A DNA stretch of 64,000 nt from NCBI GenBank assembly GCA_900095095.1, contig FMBT01000302.1, positions 558,001 through 622,000 on the forward strand, read 5' to 3'. The stretch is from Fragilariopsis cylindrus CCMP1102. Taxonomy: Eukaryota; Bacillariophyta; Bacillariophyceae; Bacillariales; Bacillariaceae. The notes under the pieces are model-generated. The model saw only the letters and a list, made by a program, of their open reading frames with translations, ran no database searches and had not been told where the DNA came from. The translations under genes and the position numbers were made by a program. Below are positions 40,885-53,129 of the stretch, one piece after another (position 1 is the stretch's first letter; each line of letters begins with the position of its first letter).

Positions 40885-43800
40885 TTGAATAAAGAAAGGA
40901 TGGCCATTGTCAATCGATTTAATCAATTATTATCTGAAACAGAGTGTAAAGATAATCTTTGTAACGAAAAGATAACTTGTAATGAATTCAATAATATGGA
41001 AATGAAAAGTGAATATCTGGAAAAGAAAAATGAATATCTGGAAAAAGAACCAACAATCCTACCAACAGCCCGTAGAATTCTACAGGAAAAACAGAAAATT
41101 CAGAGCGTGGAAAATCTGGAGACGCAATCACGGGAATCAACAAAATCAGTTAAGACTACTCCAACGAATACGATTGAAAAATTACCAAATTCCGAGTCGG
41201 AGATGAAGACACATGTTTGTAAAGTATCGACGAATCCCCAATGCGGACAAGAACCAACAAACACGATTGAAGATTCCTTAACAAAAACACGTGGGAACGA
41301 AAACAAACAGAACAGTAATACACATCAAATACTTAACAATCATGAATCGGGAAACGAACAGAAAATTGATACACGTCTCATAATTAACACTAAGAGTACA
41401 CGAACTGTAAAAGACTTCACGGACATCATCCGCGAATACAATACATATGGAGGGAGAACAATGCATGAGACAGGAGCTTATATCATCAACGCGATTGAAT
41501 ATCGATACAACACGTGCAAGGCATATCAAAGCATGGTCAGCGCGACTAAAGCAAAATCAAATTTTTCAATCACTTCAGCAGACCTCACTCCCGCGTACAC
41601 GCCGGCCGACAGCCTAGGTTCAACACACGGACAACCATATAATATCAATGCAGTTAAACTACAGTCAACCTCAAATCGAAAATCAGTACGAGTAAAATTT
41701 AGAATCAAAAAGCTAAATAAGAGAGTCAATACAAACAATGAAGATGGGAATGAAATATTCAGTAAGAGTGAACAAGCACAATATACCACGGAAATCAACG
41801 CACAAGGCGATACTGGAGCTAACTGCTCAGCAACTGACACGATTGATATCATACACAACTATGAAGAATTCGCAATCCCACAAGACGTTGGAGTCTTCTC
41901 CGACGATGAGACAAGTACAACTCTCCAAGCGTTGGGTGAAGGCGTGATTAAAATTTTGTCTGATCAAGGCTCTATTATGGAGTGGCCAGTGTTATATACA
42001 CCACTATCGAGTGGTACTGTACTATCCCCAGACAACTATCACTTCACTCATAAATTGAAATATTACGCGTTCTATCACCTTGGCACTAGTAATAATACTG
42101 GTAAAATAGGATTTTTAGATTACAATCAAAATGAAATGGAATCGATTCAAATGAAAAGAACCAACAATGGCGAATGGTTGACATCTAATCAGGTCCTACT
42201 ACCACACTCATTGAACAACAAACACATCATACGAGCAGTAACACGAAGATCGGATCGAATTCGGGACCTACAGATGGAGAGAAATGACAATATGCAAGCA
42301 AAGGAAGATAGAATAATAATTGATCAACAAATCAATGAATCTTGGGCTACTGACATTGGAGCCCATCACTTCGAACAGATGAAGGAAGAAGCACACCCAA
42401 TATTCACTGACGTCAAGCTAAAGACAATGGATACACCACACCAATTATACACTCAGAAGATGAAGGAACTGGAACTATGGCATCAACGGATGGGTCATTG
42501 CTCAACAAGAACATTGAATGAGACAAGAAAATGTGTAGAAGGAATCCCTGATCTACCAACCAATACACCATTTTTCAAATGTCCATTCTGTGAAAGAGGC
42601 AAGATGGTCAAGAAGGGAGGCAAGAAAACAACAGATAAGGACAACTTCATACCGGGACAAGCGTATCATATGGATCTAGCCTTCGTAAGTGGACCATCAA
42701 ATCTGGAAATAGACGCAGGAAAGAATAGTGAAGCAAGACCAATCATCACAAAGAGTCGAGACGGATACATCGGATTCCTTACCATCATCGACGTATCATC
42801 AAGAAAGTTATGGACTCATCCAATCAAGAATAAAGATCCACCAATTGAATATATCAACAAATTCCTCAAACGTCATGGTATTAGAACAACAAACCCTTCA
42901 AAAGCAATTATAACAACGAGTGGTACTGGATATTTAGCCAAGTCAAGAGCATTCGACGAAGCAGTGACAGCACAACAGTACGTCATTCAACCAACGGATG
43001 ACGATATCGACTTCTTTGGAGACCTGCTACCAGACCAAGTTGGAGCGACGATCACTACAGATGGAGGAGGTGAATTATCCAAATCACATGAGCTCACAAA
43101 GCTATGTAACTCTCATGGATATGAAGTCAATTCAACAGCAGCGGACGCATCTTCACAAAATGGAATAGTGGAAAGACCACACAGGACGTTGAAGGAACGA
43201 ATGCGATGTATGATGTACTCAGCAAGACTAGGAACAGAGTTTTGGGCGGATGCACTACTACATGCCAACATGGCTGTACAACCGAACGTATCACAGTAAG
43301 ATCAAAATGACACCACTGCAAGCATTTTCAGGCCAAATACCAGCACTTGACAGCCTCATCACCTTTGGAGCTAAAAATAACAGCGAAGAAGCCAGGTAGC
43401 CGACCAACGACATTGAACCCATGGTCGTATGATGGTATCTTCCTTGGATATCAAAATACTATGCACAACATCAAGTACTGGGATATCAACACAGGAGCAA
43501 TCAAAACAGCTAAGCATGATTCAAAAGACGAGATACAGTATGGAGACAGACCAACGAATCGATCGCCAGCATCAAAACATCTTATGGAGGTATTTACCGG
43601 AAGCGCCGACCATACTACTTACATGAACCCTGAAAGAGTAGATCTACACTTAAAAGATAACTATCACCATCAGCAACAGAGATATTGGAAAGCAGCCTAC
43701 TGAATTCCACCATTACCATACACAGTAGCAGCAGCAGCAACGATGAACAGGAGACAACAACGATGGACGGATAGGAGGGTTAACAAACTAAAAAGAGCAT

Positions 43801-46231
43801 TTCGACGACCAGAAATAGGAGATTTACAACATGAACTTGCAACATTAGATATATCAACAAACAAATATGTACACACCACATCACATACAATTCCATTAAA
43901 CGAAAAATCGTATCATCCAACATTAGGAATGATAGTAGCAACACACCCGGATATGAAAACAAGCATGGGAATTAGTGGAGTTTCAAGTTGGAACATCAAC
44001 CCACCGTCATATTCGATCATGGAAGAGAAGATTAAGGGGGACAATAATATCAACAGTTAATAATCAACCAATTAAGACAGAGCAAGATATCATCAACGCC
44101 ATCCACCAAGCAAGAATTAACAATCAATCATCAATCAAATTAGAATTTGGATCATTAGTAGGCTTTGCAATGAGTGGAGAAGGAGTACCAACATTACAAT
44201 CGGATCAACTCAACGTAATCGCCCATCATCTCAACAGCATCAACAATGAAGAGGACATTTGGATAGACAAGACAAAATGGCCACAACAAATCGATTCAGG
44301 TGATTCAATTAGAGAAAAAGTAAGAATAAACATTATGAAACGTAAACAAACTCAAGCTCACTCCAGAATGGGATGATTTCCTTAAATCAGAATGGAAACA
44401 ACTGGATCGTTACGAGAAAGTAGGCATGTTTGGAGAACCAGTGAAATCGGATCAATGGATGACAGTACTGCCATGGGTATGGTCTTATGTCAACAAGGAA
44501 GATCCACTAACCGGAGATACGATACGAAAATCAAGAGGTACATGCAATGGAGGACCACGATATGGAGCAGCAATCACACTTGCAGAAACATATGCAGCGT
44601 GTGTGGAACAGCCAGTCCACCGATTGACATGGGCAATATCAGCAGCAATGAATCTAATCTGTAAAGGATACAATGTAGGCAATGCGTTTGCAGAAGCACC
44701 AGCACCAACATCTCCATTCTTTATGCGACCAGACGCCCAGTTTAAACAGTGGTGGGAGGAACACCTTGGAAAGGAACCGATACCAGATGGATATGTGATA
44801 CCAGTTAGAAAAGCACTACAGGGACACCCGGAATCACCGCGACTATGGGACAAATACATCTCCAAGATGATCATTGATGAATTAGGCTTTACAGCAACAG
44901 TACATGAACCCTGCCTCTATTACAAAAGAGATGACCAAGACAACTTGACACTCATCCTACGTCAAGTCGACGACTTTCTAGTGGCTAACAAAGATTCATC
45001 ACAGTGCGACCGAATAGGAAAACAAATACAAGATCGTATGACTAATCCACTTAATCAATTAGGTACAATTAGAAAATTCAATGGAGTTAATGTGGAGCAA
45101 ACAAGATACTACAACCATGTCCATTGTGCAACATATATCGATAAGATTGTATCACATCATGGATGGAGTAATTTGAAAATTAGATCACCACCAACACCAA
45201 TGAAAAGTGATTCGAAGTACCAAGCAGATATACAGTCAAGTAGAGGACCAGAATCAATTAAAGAACAGAAGGAATTAGAAAAACGAATGGGTTTTAGTTA
45301 CAGACAAACAATCGGTGAACTAATATATGCACTAACAGTATGTCGTGTGGATATATCAATAGCAGTAATAACGTTGAGTCAACACTCACATCACCCAGCT
45401 CAAATACATTATGAAGCAGTTAAGCAAGTATTTAGATACCTCCAGGCAACAAGAATGGATGGACTCACCTACTGGAGACCAAAACCTCGTATGGACCTTC
45501 CAATACGACCAGATCCATCACCAATATCAGCACCATCTCAACTACATAAATTCGATGAGCAATGGAATGCATTAGAAATCACTGGATCCTGCGACACCAC
45601 ATGGGCATCAGACAGAACTGAAAGAAGATCAATGGGTGGTATCATTATGATGTTAGCAGGAGCAGCAGTTTATTATCGAACGAGATTACAACCAACAATA
45701 GCACAAAGCTCAACAGAAGCTGAATTCACGAATATGGCAGACGCTGGAAAAGCAGCTTTATACTTACGATGGATTTTAGAAGAAATTGGTATTATTATGG
45801 ACGCACCAACACCAATTCTAGCAGATAATCAAGGAGCAGTTCGTTTAGCGAACGCACAACAACCAACAAGAAGAACAAGACATGTAGAAATGAAACACTT
45901 TATTATATTACAATGGACAGATGACAAGTTCATTGATTTTGTCGATACATCGACAGATGAAAATTACAGTGATTCTCTGAGCAAGCCAACAGGGAGGACA
46001 AAATTTTACGAGCACACGGACGTCTTTATGGGAAGACGCAAACCGGCATATACTACCTATATTGATCATTCTAATGACAAAGCACACATAATCAATTATG
46101 TGTCCGTCTCCACTTACAGATCTAACCCACTTATATCACTATTACAGTCTGCATCACAGTACAATTCTGATGCTCTAGATTCTGTAAGTGTGGGGAAGTG
46201 TAGGCGTAAGGCGAGTGTCACTATGGAATGA
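40885..46231 (+). pseudogene. Copia pol region (protease, integrase, RT, RNase H), interrupted
   Basis: Recognisable parts in order: aspartic protease (DTGA); GAG-pre-integrase zinc region (WHQRMGH ... CPFC); integrase core with late TTDGGGEL and NGIVERPHRT; reverse transcriptase with QVDDFLVAN; and RNase H with SSTEAEF and ADNQGAVRLA. The frame is broken a few times, so the copy is a fossil as it stands. Confidence 0.9.
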
Positions 46232-46416
46232 CCGACCAGGACAGACCATATGAGGGGTATGACCGACCAGGGTCAGACCACACATACACCGTACGAGTAG
46301 ATATAGCCAATCATAGAGAGCTACTAAGCTCACTCTTCTAATAAACACTATTTACATACGTTAATAGCATAGAAGGTCTTCAGTCTAGTGAACTTAGGTA
46401 GCTAGATACATTTACA
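46199..46416 (+). repeat. 3' LTR of the Copia element
   Basis: Identical by eye to the 5' LTR. Followed directly by GCTCC (46417-46421), the right copy of the 5-bp target duplication. Confidence 0.95.
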
Positions 46417-46667
46417 GCTCCAGCTTCATCAAAAGTGAAAAGATACACACCAAAAAAAATTTAGCAAATCTGGACTCTCTCTGCTTTGAATCTTTTGGTA
46501 TTCTGCTAACAATCAAACCATCTAACCGACTAGTAACCGACAAGCTCAAAGAATGCAAAGGAGCGGAACTAAAGCAGACATATGGGAAGCAGCAAGTTAC
46601 AGTAATAATTTCTTCAGAGTAACAGGAGAGCAAAGAAAAGAAAAAGCAACTATTCATCCATTATTGT

Positions 46668-48323
46668 ATGCCGACGATGGCTATTTCAATGTCGATATCG
46701 ATGATGACTATTCGTAACGGTTGCTGTACTCTAGCAGGACAGGCACACCAGCATAGACAGTGGCAGCGGCAGTCAGGGATTATAATCCCGAGGATGATGA
46801 CGTTTCCAAGACAGGCGGTGGTAACAAAATCAAGTAACAATAATACTATGCTGATTCGTTCATTGTCACAACAACTACCCTCATCATCGTCATCAATAGC
46901 GTCAGCGTCAGCTGTCGCATTACAATCAAAGGAAATAACGACAGCGATCCATCATGACGACGGTGGAGGTACTAATGGTGATGGAAAATCGTCATCATTC
47001 TTTTCATACTTTGGTTCATTGATACAACGGATAGCATATTCAATGGGGATTGTATACGTTGTTACAGAATATGGTATTGAATGGACTGTTTGTGAAGGTC
47101 CATCAATGATGCCAACAATTAAATCAAGAGGTGAAGTTATACTAATGGATCGATTTACACCTAAATTATTTGGATTAGGATATGGTGGTGGTGGTGGTGA
47201 TACTATTCTTGAACGTAAATCATTTGCATTACAATGTCAAAAAGAACATGTTAATAAATTAAAACAGGAAAAAATAGCACGAAAAAAGGAAAAAACTGAA
47301 CAGTTCAAACGAAAAGGAAAAAATGAACAGCGGCAGTACAATCGCCACAACAACAACAGCAACAACACACACTATCAGAAGCAACAGCATGAAGAAGAAG
47401 AACCGACGCAACTAATAGTACATTCGAATCCAAATACAACGCTTGAGGAGGAGAAACAATCAGTATATATACCAACAAAAAATAATAGTAACAGTGACAT
47501 TAAGAGTAACAATTATAGTGATGGTATAATAAGATGTCGGTCAACGAAAAACGACAATAACGCAAATGTAGAAAAATTGAAACGAGTTGTCTTCGATGAA
47601 GAAGACGACGACGAAGAAAAAGAAGAGGAAATAGAAATAGATGAAACTTGGTTTGAAACACGAATTCCTGTCAATACATTACCATCCGACAACGCATGGA
47701 ATCGATTTTGGAATCAAATCACTACTGGAATTTCTACTGGTGATGTTGTTGTACTGCAACATCCAGATCGGATAGGAACAGTTTGTAAACGTGTTATGGG
47801 ATTACCAGGTGATATTGTCACGAAACCATCTAGTCAATTAGGAGCTGACCGGTTAGAGCTGCTATTGAACAATAGTAATGATACTAATAATCAAGATCAA
47901 CAACAACAGCGAAGACTGAAAAGAAAAATTAGACGACGTATATTATCATCGGGGATAGAAGTTCCTGATGGACATATTTGGGTGGAAGGTGATAATCCAT
48001 GGAATTCAAGTGATTCAAGGAATTATGGTGCTATTCCTGCCTCTTTAATAATGGGTCGTGTATTATGCCGATTATGGCCATTACGGGGGAATGCTATGAT
48101 GGAACGAGGTGATCGACCTATTCACCACGACGGGTCTGATGATCCTCGAGCGTCGTTGACGTTTTCTGGTAGTATTATATTTCCTGTCGGTTGGGAAGAT
48201 CAACGTATCATTCGAGAATATGTAGAGCCAGCGCCTAAGATGACTGCACACCAACAGCAACAACGGCGACTCAGCAACAGAAATAACAGCAATATTGATC
48301 CCATTTGCGAGGATAATCTATGA
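46668..48323 (+). CDS. S26 signal-peptidase-type serine protease (inner-membrane peptidase IMP-like)
   Basis: Cleaves sorting signals of membrane or intermembrane-space proteins. 551 aa against a usual 160-200, because of a basic/Asn-rich N-terminus (possible mitochondrial or plastid pre-sequence) and a large hydrophilic Lys/Asn/Glu insert (about 185-330). Catalytic Ser146 lies in CEGPSMMPT; the general-base Lys374 lies in [10 protein letters not shown]; the conserved [20 protein letters not shown] block (about 437-456) follows, and then [11 protein letters not shown] hydrophobic segment ([16 protein letters not shown]) just before the Ser is the usual membrane anchor. These match Imp1/Imp2 better than bacterial LepB. 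The compartment (mitochondrion or plastid) is not certain. It starts 250 bp after the Copia element, so its promoter may have been affected by that insertion. Confidence 0.87.
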   Translation: MPTMAISMSISMMTIRNGCCTLAGQAHQHRQWQRQSGIIIPRMMTFPRQAVVTKSSNNNTMLIRSLSQQLPSSSSSIASASAVALQSKEITTAIHHDDGGGTNGDGKSSSFFSYFGSLIQRIAYSMGIVYVVTEYGIEWTVCEGPSMMPTIKSRGEVILMDRFTPKLFGLGYGGGGGDTILERKSFALQCQKEHVNKLKQEKIARKKEKTEQFKRKGKNEQRQYNRHNNNSNNTHYQKQQHEEEEPTQLIVHSNPNTTLEEEKQSVYIPTKNNSNSDIKSNNYSDGIIRCRSTKNDNNANVEKLKRVVFDEEDDDEEKEEEIEIDETWFETRIPVNTLPSDNAWNRFWNQITTGISTGDVVVLQHPDRIGTVCKRVMGLPGDIVTKPSSQLGADRLELLLNNSNDTNNQDQQQQRRLKRKIRRRILSSGIEVPDGHIWVEGDNPWNSSDSRNYGAIPASLIMGRVLCRLWPLRGNAMMERGDRPIHHDGSDDPRASLTFSGSIIFPVGWEDQRIIREYVEPAPKMTAHQQQQRRLSNRNNSNIDPICEDNL

Positions 48324-48706
48324 TAGCGAGTTTTTGATATGTTTGTCCTATTGCTACTTAATTTTTTTTTCTTCTAGATACATACACCTTATTTATTTAT
48401 CTTTCGTAGGGAATTCGCATTCAAAAGTCTAATGTAGAAGGGAAATGATCATGCAGTAATTTTCGTATCTGATTTGTCTTTGAGTGAGTCTAGAGAGGAG
48501 CTTGTTTTTGTTTTATTTTATCCTCAATACTTTGTATTAATTTTATGACTTTTTCTTTACGTTTTGCTTTCTTAAATATTCTGGATGGATTTGATTGTTT
48601 GCGTTTATTCAGATAAATTCAAGAAAAAGAGATCCAGCGATGGCTGCTAGTATAGTAATACAACTGGTTTGATCATATTCTTAATGATGCCACCATCATA
48701 CCATGA

Positions 48707-48731
48707 TGACGTAGATGTGGACGTCACGTCA
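48707..48731 (+). promoter_or_regulatory. Cluster of three CRE/bZIP cores (TGACGTA, GACGTCA, ACGTCA)
   Basis: Three TGACGT-type cores in 25 bp. This core is bound by bZIP factors, aureochromes included, and CRE-like motifs are known in diatom CO2/light-responsive promoters. It is 2 kb from the nearest downstream start, so its target is unclear. Confidence 0.3.
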
Positions 48732-48908
48732 TTATCACCACCACCATTGGCTGCAACACTTTTTTATCAATTGATGCAACAAGAGACATTTATTCTTTAT
48801 TATTGGCTTGCAGTTGAGAAAATTCTTGTTCTATTGTTGTCATTGTAGTATTGATTAGATTTCTGTACTTGTTTGTTCCATCCCATGCATGCTTCTTTGT
48901 ATTGCTTG

Positions 48909-49253
48909 CTAGCTACACATTTCAGGAGTTAAATAGGATGTATCCATACCAAGATGGTTTGCTGCTTCTTCAGCAGTAATCTTAGTGAATTTTCCTGGGG
49001 CGGACCAAGCACTAGTATCTGCATTGGGATGGGTATCTCCTTCATTGTGATGTCCTTCCCAACCAATAGTTGGAAATATTGAATTTCTGTTGTCCCAAAA
49101 ATGGATGACAAGATCATCATGTGTAGGGTATTTTTGTCCTCCAAAGATTCCTAGTGCTGGGACCCAAATGGCATATACAGATTGAGCTTTCAGTTTTGAT
49201 AAACTTGGCAGTGCACCTTGTGCAATAGCGTTCTCTCTAGATCCTAAGTGCAT
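48909..49253 (-). CDS. Possible gene fragment or exon, unknown protein
   Basis: 114 codons with protein-like composition (GWEGHHNEGDTHPNADTSAW; KITAEEAANHLGMDTSYL) and no low-complexity bias, ending in a stop after EMCS. Just upstream on the same strand are several AG dinucleotides (for example ...CACTTAG before GATCTAGAG), so it may be the last exon of a gene whose other exons were not found, or a duplicated fragment. No domain is recognised. Confidence 0.35.
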   Translation of the reverse strand: MHLGSRENAIAQGALPSLSKLKAQSVYAIWVPALGIFGGQKYPTHDDLVIHFWDNRNSIFPTIGWEGHHNEGDTHPNADTSAWSAPGKFTKITAEEAANHLGMDTSYLTPEMCS

Positions 49254-50740
49254 GCCTACTACCCTAGCAGTATATCTTTAGTTAGTTGCTGTCATCAGAA
49301 GATCAAAGATCTAGATCCTAGAATCCTTGTCCATCTTCACAAAGTGTATTATCATAGTTTGTAAACAGGAAGTTGTGTATGCTGTTTGTTAGATTGAAAT
49401 ATGTTTACATTAAAAGTTAGAGGAATGCTAGTAGTATTAATAATACAGTATGTAAAATACATCATAGATTGAGGATGTGCTGCACTGACTGTGACTGGTG
49501 GATTGTTTTTGGTAGGTAGTCTGAAAACTTCCCTATCTTCAGCTCAACCTTACTTGAATCAGATCTAATTGCAGCTAGGCATTATGTGCCACCAAACTAA
49601 GCACATAACCTAAATTCAAGAAACAATGTGTAAATATTGAAACTCTATAGAGACATTATAATGTCATTTCTTTTTGTGCCCATGAAATACCATTGAACTG
49701 TAGCTTCAACCAGCAGAACCATCAAGCAGATCTAGACAGCTCAACCATGACTAGTAGTTGACATGTGACCTAGTCAATCAAGTTGACAGTCAATTGCATC
49801 TACAGTACTACAGACCTAGAGAATTTTTTTTTTTCTATTATATATAAAAAAACATTTGAAATTATTTGAATCAAAAAAAATGAGCATGACTGAAAATTAT
49901 TTTTAATTCGTGTTTCATTTATCTTGCCAAGATTCAAATTACTACGATCAAAAATCGCGCATTTTACAAATCTATGGTGCCATGGATGCATGCATGCAGT
50001 GAGGTCCCAGTTTCTTCGAGCGCGAAAGCATTTTATCCACTAGAACTTACTGTTACAGTACAACACGAAGAACCTTACGTGGTCTATCATACACCATTGA
50101 TTTTACTAGTACAGAATAATTCTGTCAGCTTGTCTTTGTAATGGCATTGCAACCATTGGTTCCACTACAAGAAGTAATAAATCACGAAAATTTGACTTTT
50201 ACGACCTCTCACATCAAGCACCCCATTCGGAACGCTGTAACTTCCAAGTGCGCACCAATGATAGTCGCGCAACTCACAGCAATGCCTATCTGAAAAAAGT
50301 TTGACGAAAAAAGCTCTAACAAATCAAATCGTTTGGCTCTCCCGCCTAGTTGAAAGATCGATGGCAAGGAAACACTCAATTAAGTTTTTTAATTTCTATC
50401 AGATTTCCTCACAAGACTTCGAAAAAACACACAGTGTATATATTCATATCATTCGTACATAAAATAAAATAAAAATACATACTATTATTCGCAATTGAAT
50501 AATAATACACCCAGAAAGCCTACCTTTCTTCACCTTCTACCAAAAAGTTGTTGAGATTGCATACGAATTAGGTTGTCATATAACTTAGTTCCAAAGCCGT
50601 CCTGCCCATATATCTGACAAACATCAATGTACGAATCCTTTAAAACGTGTACTAGATTTCAATATCCACGAAAACATAATAAAGTTAAACGAAGTTTATC
50701 ATCATCCGTCTGAACACACACCATTATCAATATCATCATC

Positions 50741-52565
50741 ATGAAATTCATCGTATCATTTTCATTATTTCTCGTTGCCGTTTCGGCTTCGGAAGCATTT
50801 GTTACCACCACCGGTCGAGGAGGAGCACGAACATCTTTCGTGGTACCAAAGTCACAACAACAACAACAACCTGGGGTTACGAATCAAAATAATCTTTTCT
50901 TCGTAAGAGGTGGAGCACGATATGAATCAACTACACGTCCTACCGACTCATCATCGTCGTCGGAAGTTTCTGCATCGGTGGTTCGGGGTGGGGGTAGTGA
51001 TGCTGTTACTAACAATAACATCGTTCAAAGTTTAACATCCAATCCATTAACGAAAGCAATTTTTTCATCGACGTTGTTTGTTTTTACTGATTTGATCATT
51101 AAAGCAATATTTAAAACAAAAGGAATTTCCTTTCCATCATCCTTAGCTGGGTGTTGTTTCTTAGCAACCACATTATTGTCGACACCCTTCCATGAAACTT
51201 TATACCGAGTTTTAAGTCCTGGTGCAAAACTGATGCAAAAATTTATGATGATATTTTTAGTCCCTAATCTTATTATTTTGCCATTGTGTGGAGGTGCCTA
51301 TTCTGCCACAGAAGTAAGTTTTTTTGAATATATATACACTGAATGAATGAAAACTTGAAAAACGTGTGTTCGATTGTTGGACGGCACGTGAATAAAGGAA
51401 ATCATTTTGTTTGTTTTGTTGTCATTCTTATTTATGTACCAATTTACGCTAACTTTTATTTTGGTTTGCTTTACAAAATCGATACAAATTACTTACTGTT
51501 ATATAGGTGGCCAAGATTATGACAATCATTTTCGGTGGATTTTTATTTTCATTATTGTCAACGTGTTATTCCGTTATGGCTGTTTCCAAGATCTTTGGTA
51601 CCAATACTGGTAGTGGTGATGATACCACGGCAACTACGACTGAAACTGCTGCAGTTTCATCTCATGCAACTGCTTCTACTACACCTAAACCAAAACCCTT
51701 TTCGGATGAATTAACATACGGATCACGTGCAGTAGCTGCCGCATCTGGTATTGCTGCCATCGCAGCGAATACTGTTAGTGGTAGTACTAGTACATTAACG
51801 TCACCATTATTAGCATTCAGTATGTTAGCTGCTACTGTACATAACTTTGCTTTTGGTGCACGTCAATCGAAGAAATTTATTAAGGTATCACATCCTCTGG
51901 TTACATGTACCACATTATCATGGGTTTGGGCATACCTACTAGGTTCAGCGACCGGTGGTACCTTCTTCTCTATGTTACGTGGATACCGTGTTGGTGGTGG
52001 AATTAGCCTAGCAACATCCGGTGCTGGAGATTTTCTTTCCTTCGTATTAGGTCCCGCTGTTGTTTCCTTGGGTGTTAGTATCTATGAACGTCGTGTTCTT
52101 ATCAAAAAGAATTATAAGGAGGTATTGACCGCCACCGGTGTTTCATGTGTTGGTGGATTATTCGGTACAGCACTTGCAGTACGTATATTAGGATTAGCCT
52201 CGGCTGAATTACGTTTGAGTATGTTACCCCGTAATATTACATCTGCATTGGCTGTTGCGATTGCAGACATTTTGGGTGCAAATAAATCATTAGCAGTTGC
52301 TATTGCAATCGTTACCGGTTTGATTGGTGCAAACTTCGGTGCAACCTTATTGGACCTGTTTGGAATCAAGGATCCCGTTGTACGTGGTTTGGGGATTGGT
52401 TCTGCTGCTCATGGCCTTGGTGCTGCCGCATTCGTAGAAGAACCGGAGGCATTCCCCTTCGCTGCCATTTCTATGGCATTGACAGCAATCTGTGGTACTC
52501 TATTTGTTTCTATCCCAGCCGTTAAGGCATTGGCAATCAAAATTGCATTGGGTGCACTTGCTTAA
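50741..52565 (+). CDS. PLGG1: Plastidic glycolate/glycerate translocator (PLGG1, LrgAB-like)
   Basis: Exports photorespiratory glycolate and imports glycerate across the plastid envelope. Two exons, 50741..51313 and 51507..52565, join in phase 0 (GTAAGT donor, ATATAG acceptor, 193-nt intron). The product is about 543 aa. The N-terminal signal ends in a SEAF motif (about residues 17-20), the diatom plastid-import type. The first membrane half (about 95-220) matches LrgA/CidA; a Thr/Ser linker follows; the second half matches LrgB, with RGLGIGSAAHGLGAAAF as its signature and TGLIGANFGATLLDLFGI before it. About 12 membrane segments are visible. The join restores a continuous helix (SATEVAKIMTIIFGGFLF). 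The same LrgA-LrgB fusion occurs in plant PLGG1. Confidence 0.9.
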
Positions 52566-53129
52566 GCGAAGGAATGAAAACATTCCCCATAAAAGAATAA
52601 TTACTGAACAAATAATGAACAGACATAACATACGATATATATAATAACTATTAAATCTAATAATCATATTATACACTACAGTATTTAATGTTACCTCTAA
52701 ATAATCTATTGTTTGGCTATTTCCTATGATTTATCTCAGTTTGATCGAAAGAGTTTTAGTTATGAATGCTAAAGAGTAAGTTACTTGAAGACACAATCGC
52801 TTGAAAAGATTGGCAACAAAAATACCCTTTGGGTCTATAACGTCAAAAATCAACAACTAAATACGGCGAAATGCCTCAATTCAATATCAATATAAATTAA
52901 AGAAATTCGATCTACTGTATTATCTACTACGGCACGGTAGTATGAAGCTTTATTGAGCATATAAATTAATAATACTTGGGTTGATGTAGAAGATTTTGTT
53001 TTAAGATTTAATACAATATTTAGTTTTAAAATTTAGAAAAGCGAACACGCAACAAATAGTAACTATATATTTTCATTTAAAAACTTTTCTTTTTTTTCTC
53101 GCAACACACACACAATTTTCTGATTCAAT
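52566..53129. other. Convergent intergenic region
   Basis: AT-rich spacer between the 3' ends of PLGG1 (+) and the pyrophosphatase (-). No gene or strong repeat was seen. Confidence 0.6.

Larger units (their letters stand above)
36829..46416 (+). mobile_element. Ty1/Copia-class LTR retrotransposon (diatom CoDi-like)
   Basis: A 9.6-kb element bounded by two 218-bp direct repeats (TG...CA) and a 5-bp target duplication, GCTCC. Order gag - protease - integrase - reverse transcriptase - RNase H on the + strand is the Copia order. The LTRs look identical by eye, so insertion is recent. Gag is open; the pol region is interrupted a few times, so this copy appears broken for its enzymes. The unusually long gag is notable. 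Assignment to diatom CoDi lineages is inferred from host and order. Confidence 0.95.
48324..50740. other. Intergenic, 2.4 kb, mostly unexplained
   Basis: Contains a CRE-like cluster (48707-48731) and one coding-like minus ORF (listed separately). The rest (49254-50000) has short ORFs only and a texture like that of the 60-62 kb repeats. The final 250 bp are the likely promoter of the PLGG1 gene. Confidence 0.5.

Noticed and set aside
46412-46657. 81-codon minus ORF next to the 3' LTR
   Set aside because: Spans the LTR edge and spacer; no homology and no continuity with the pre-insertion site.
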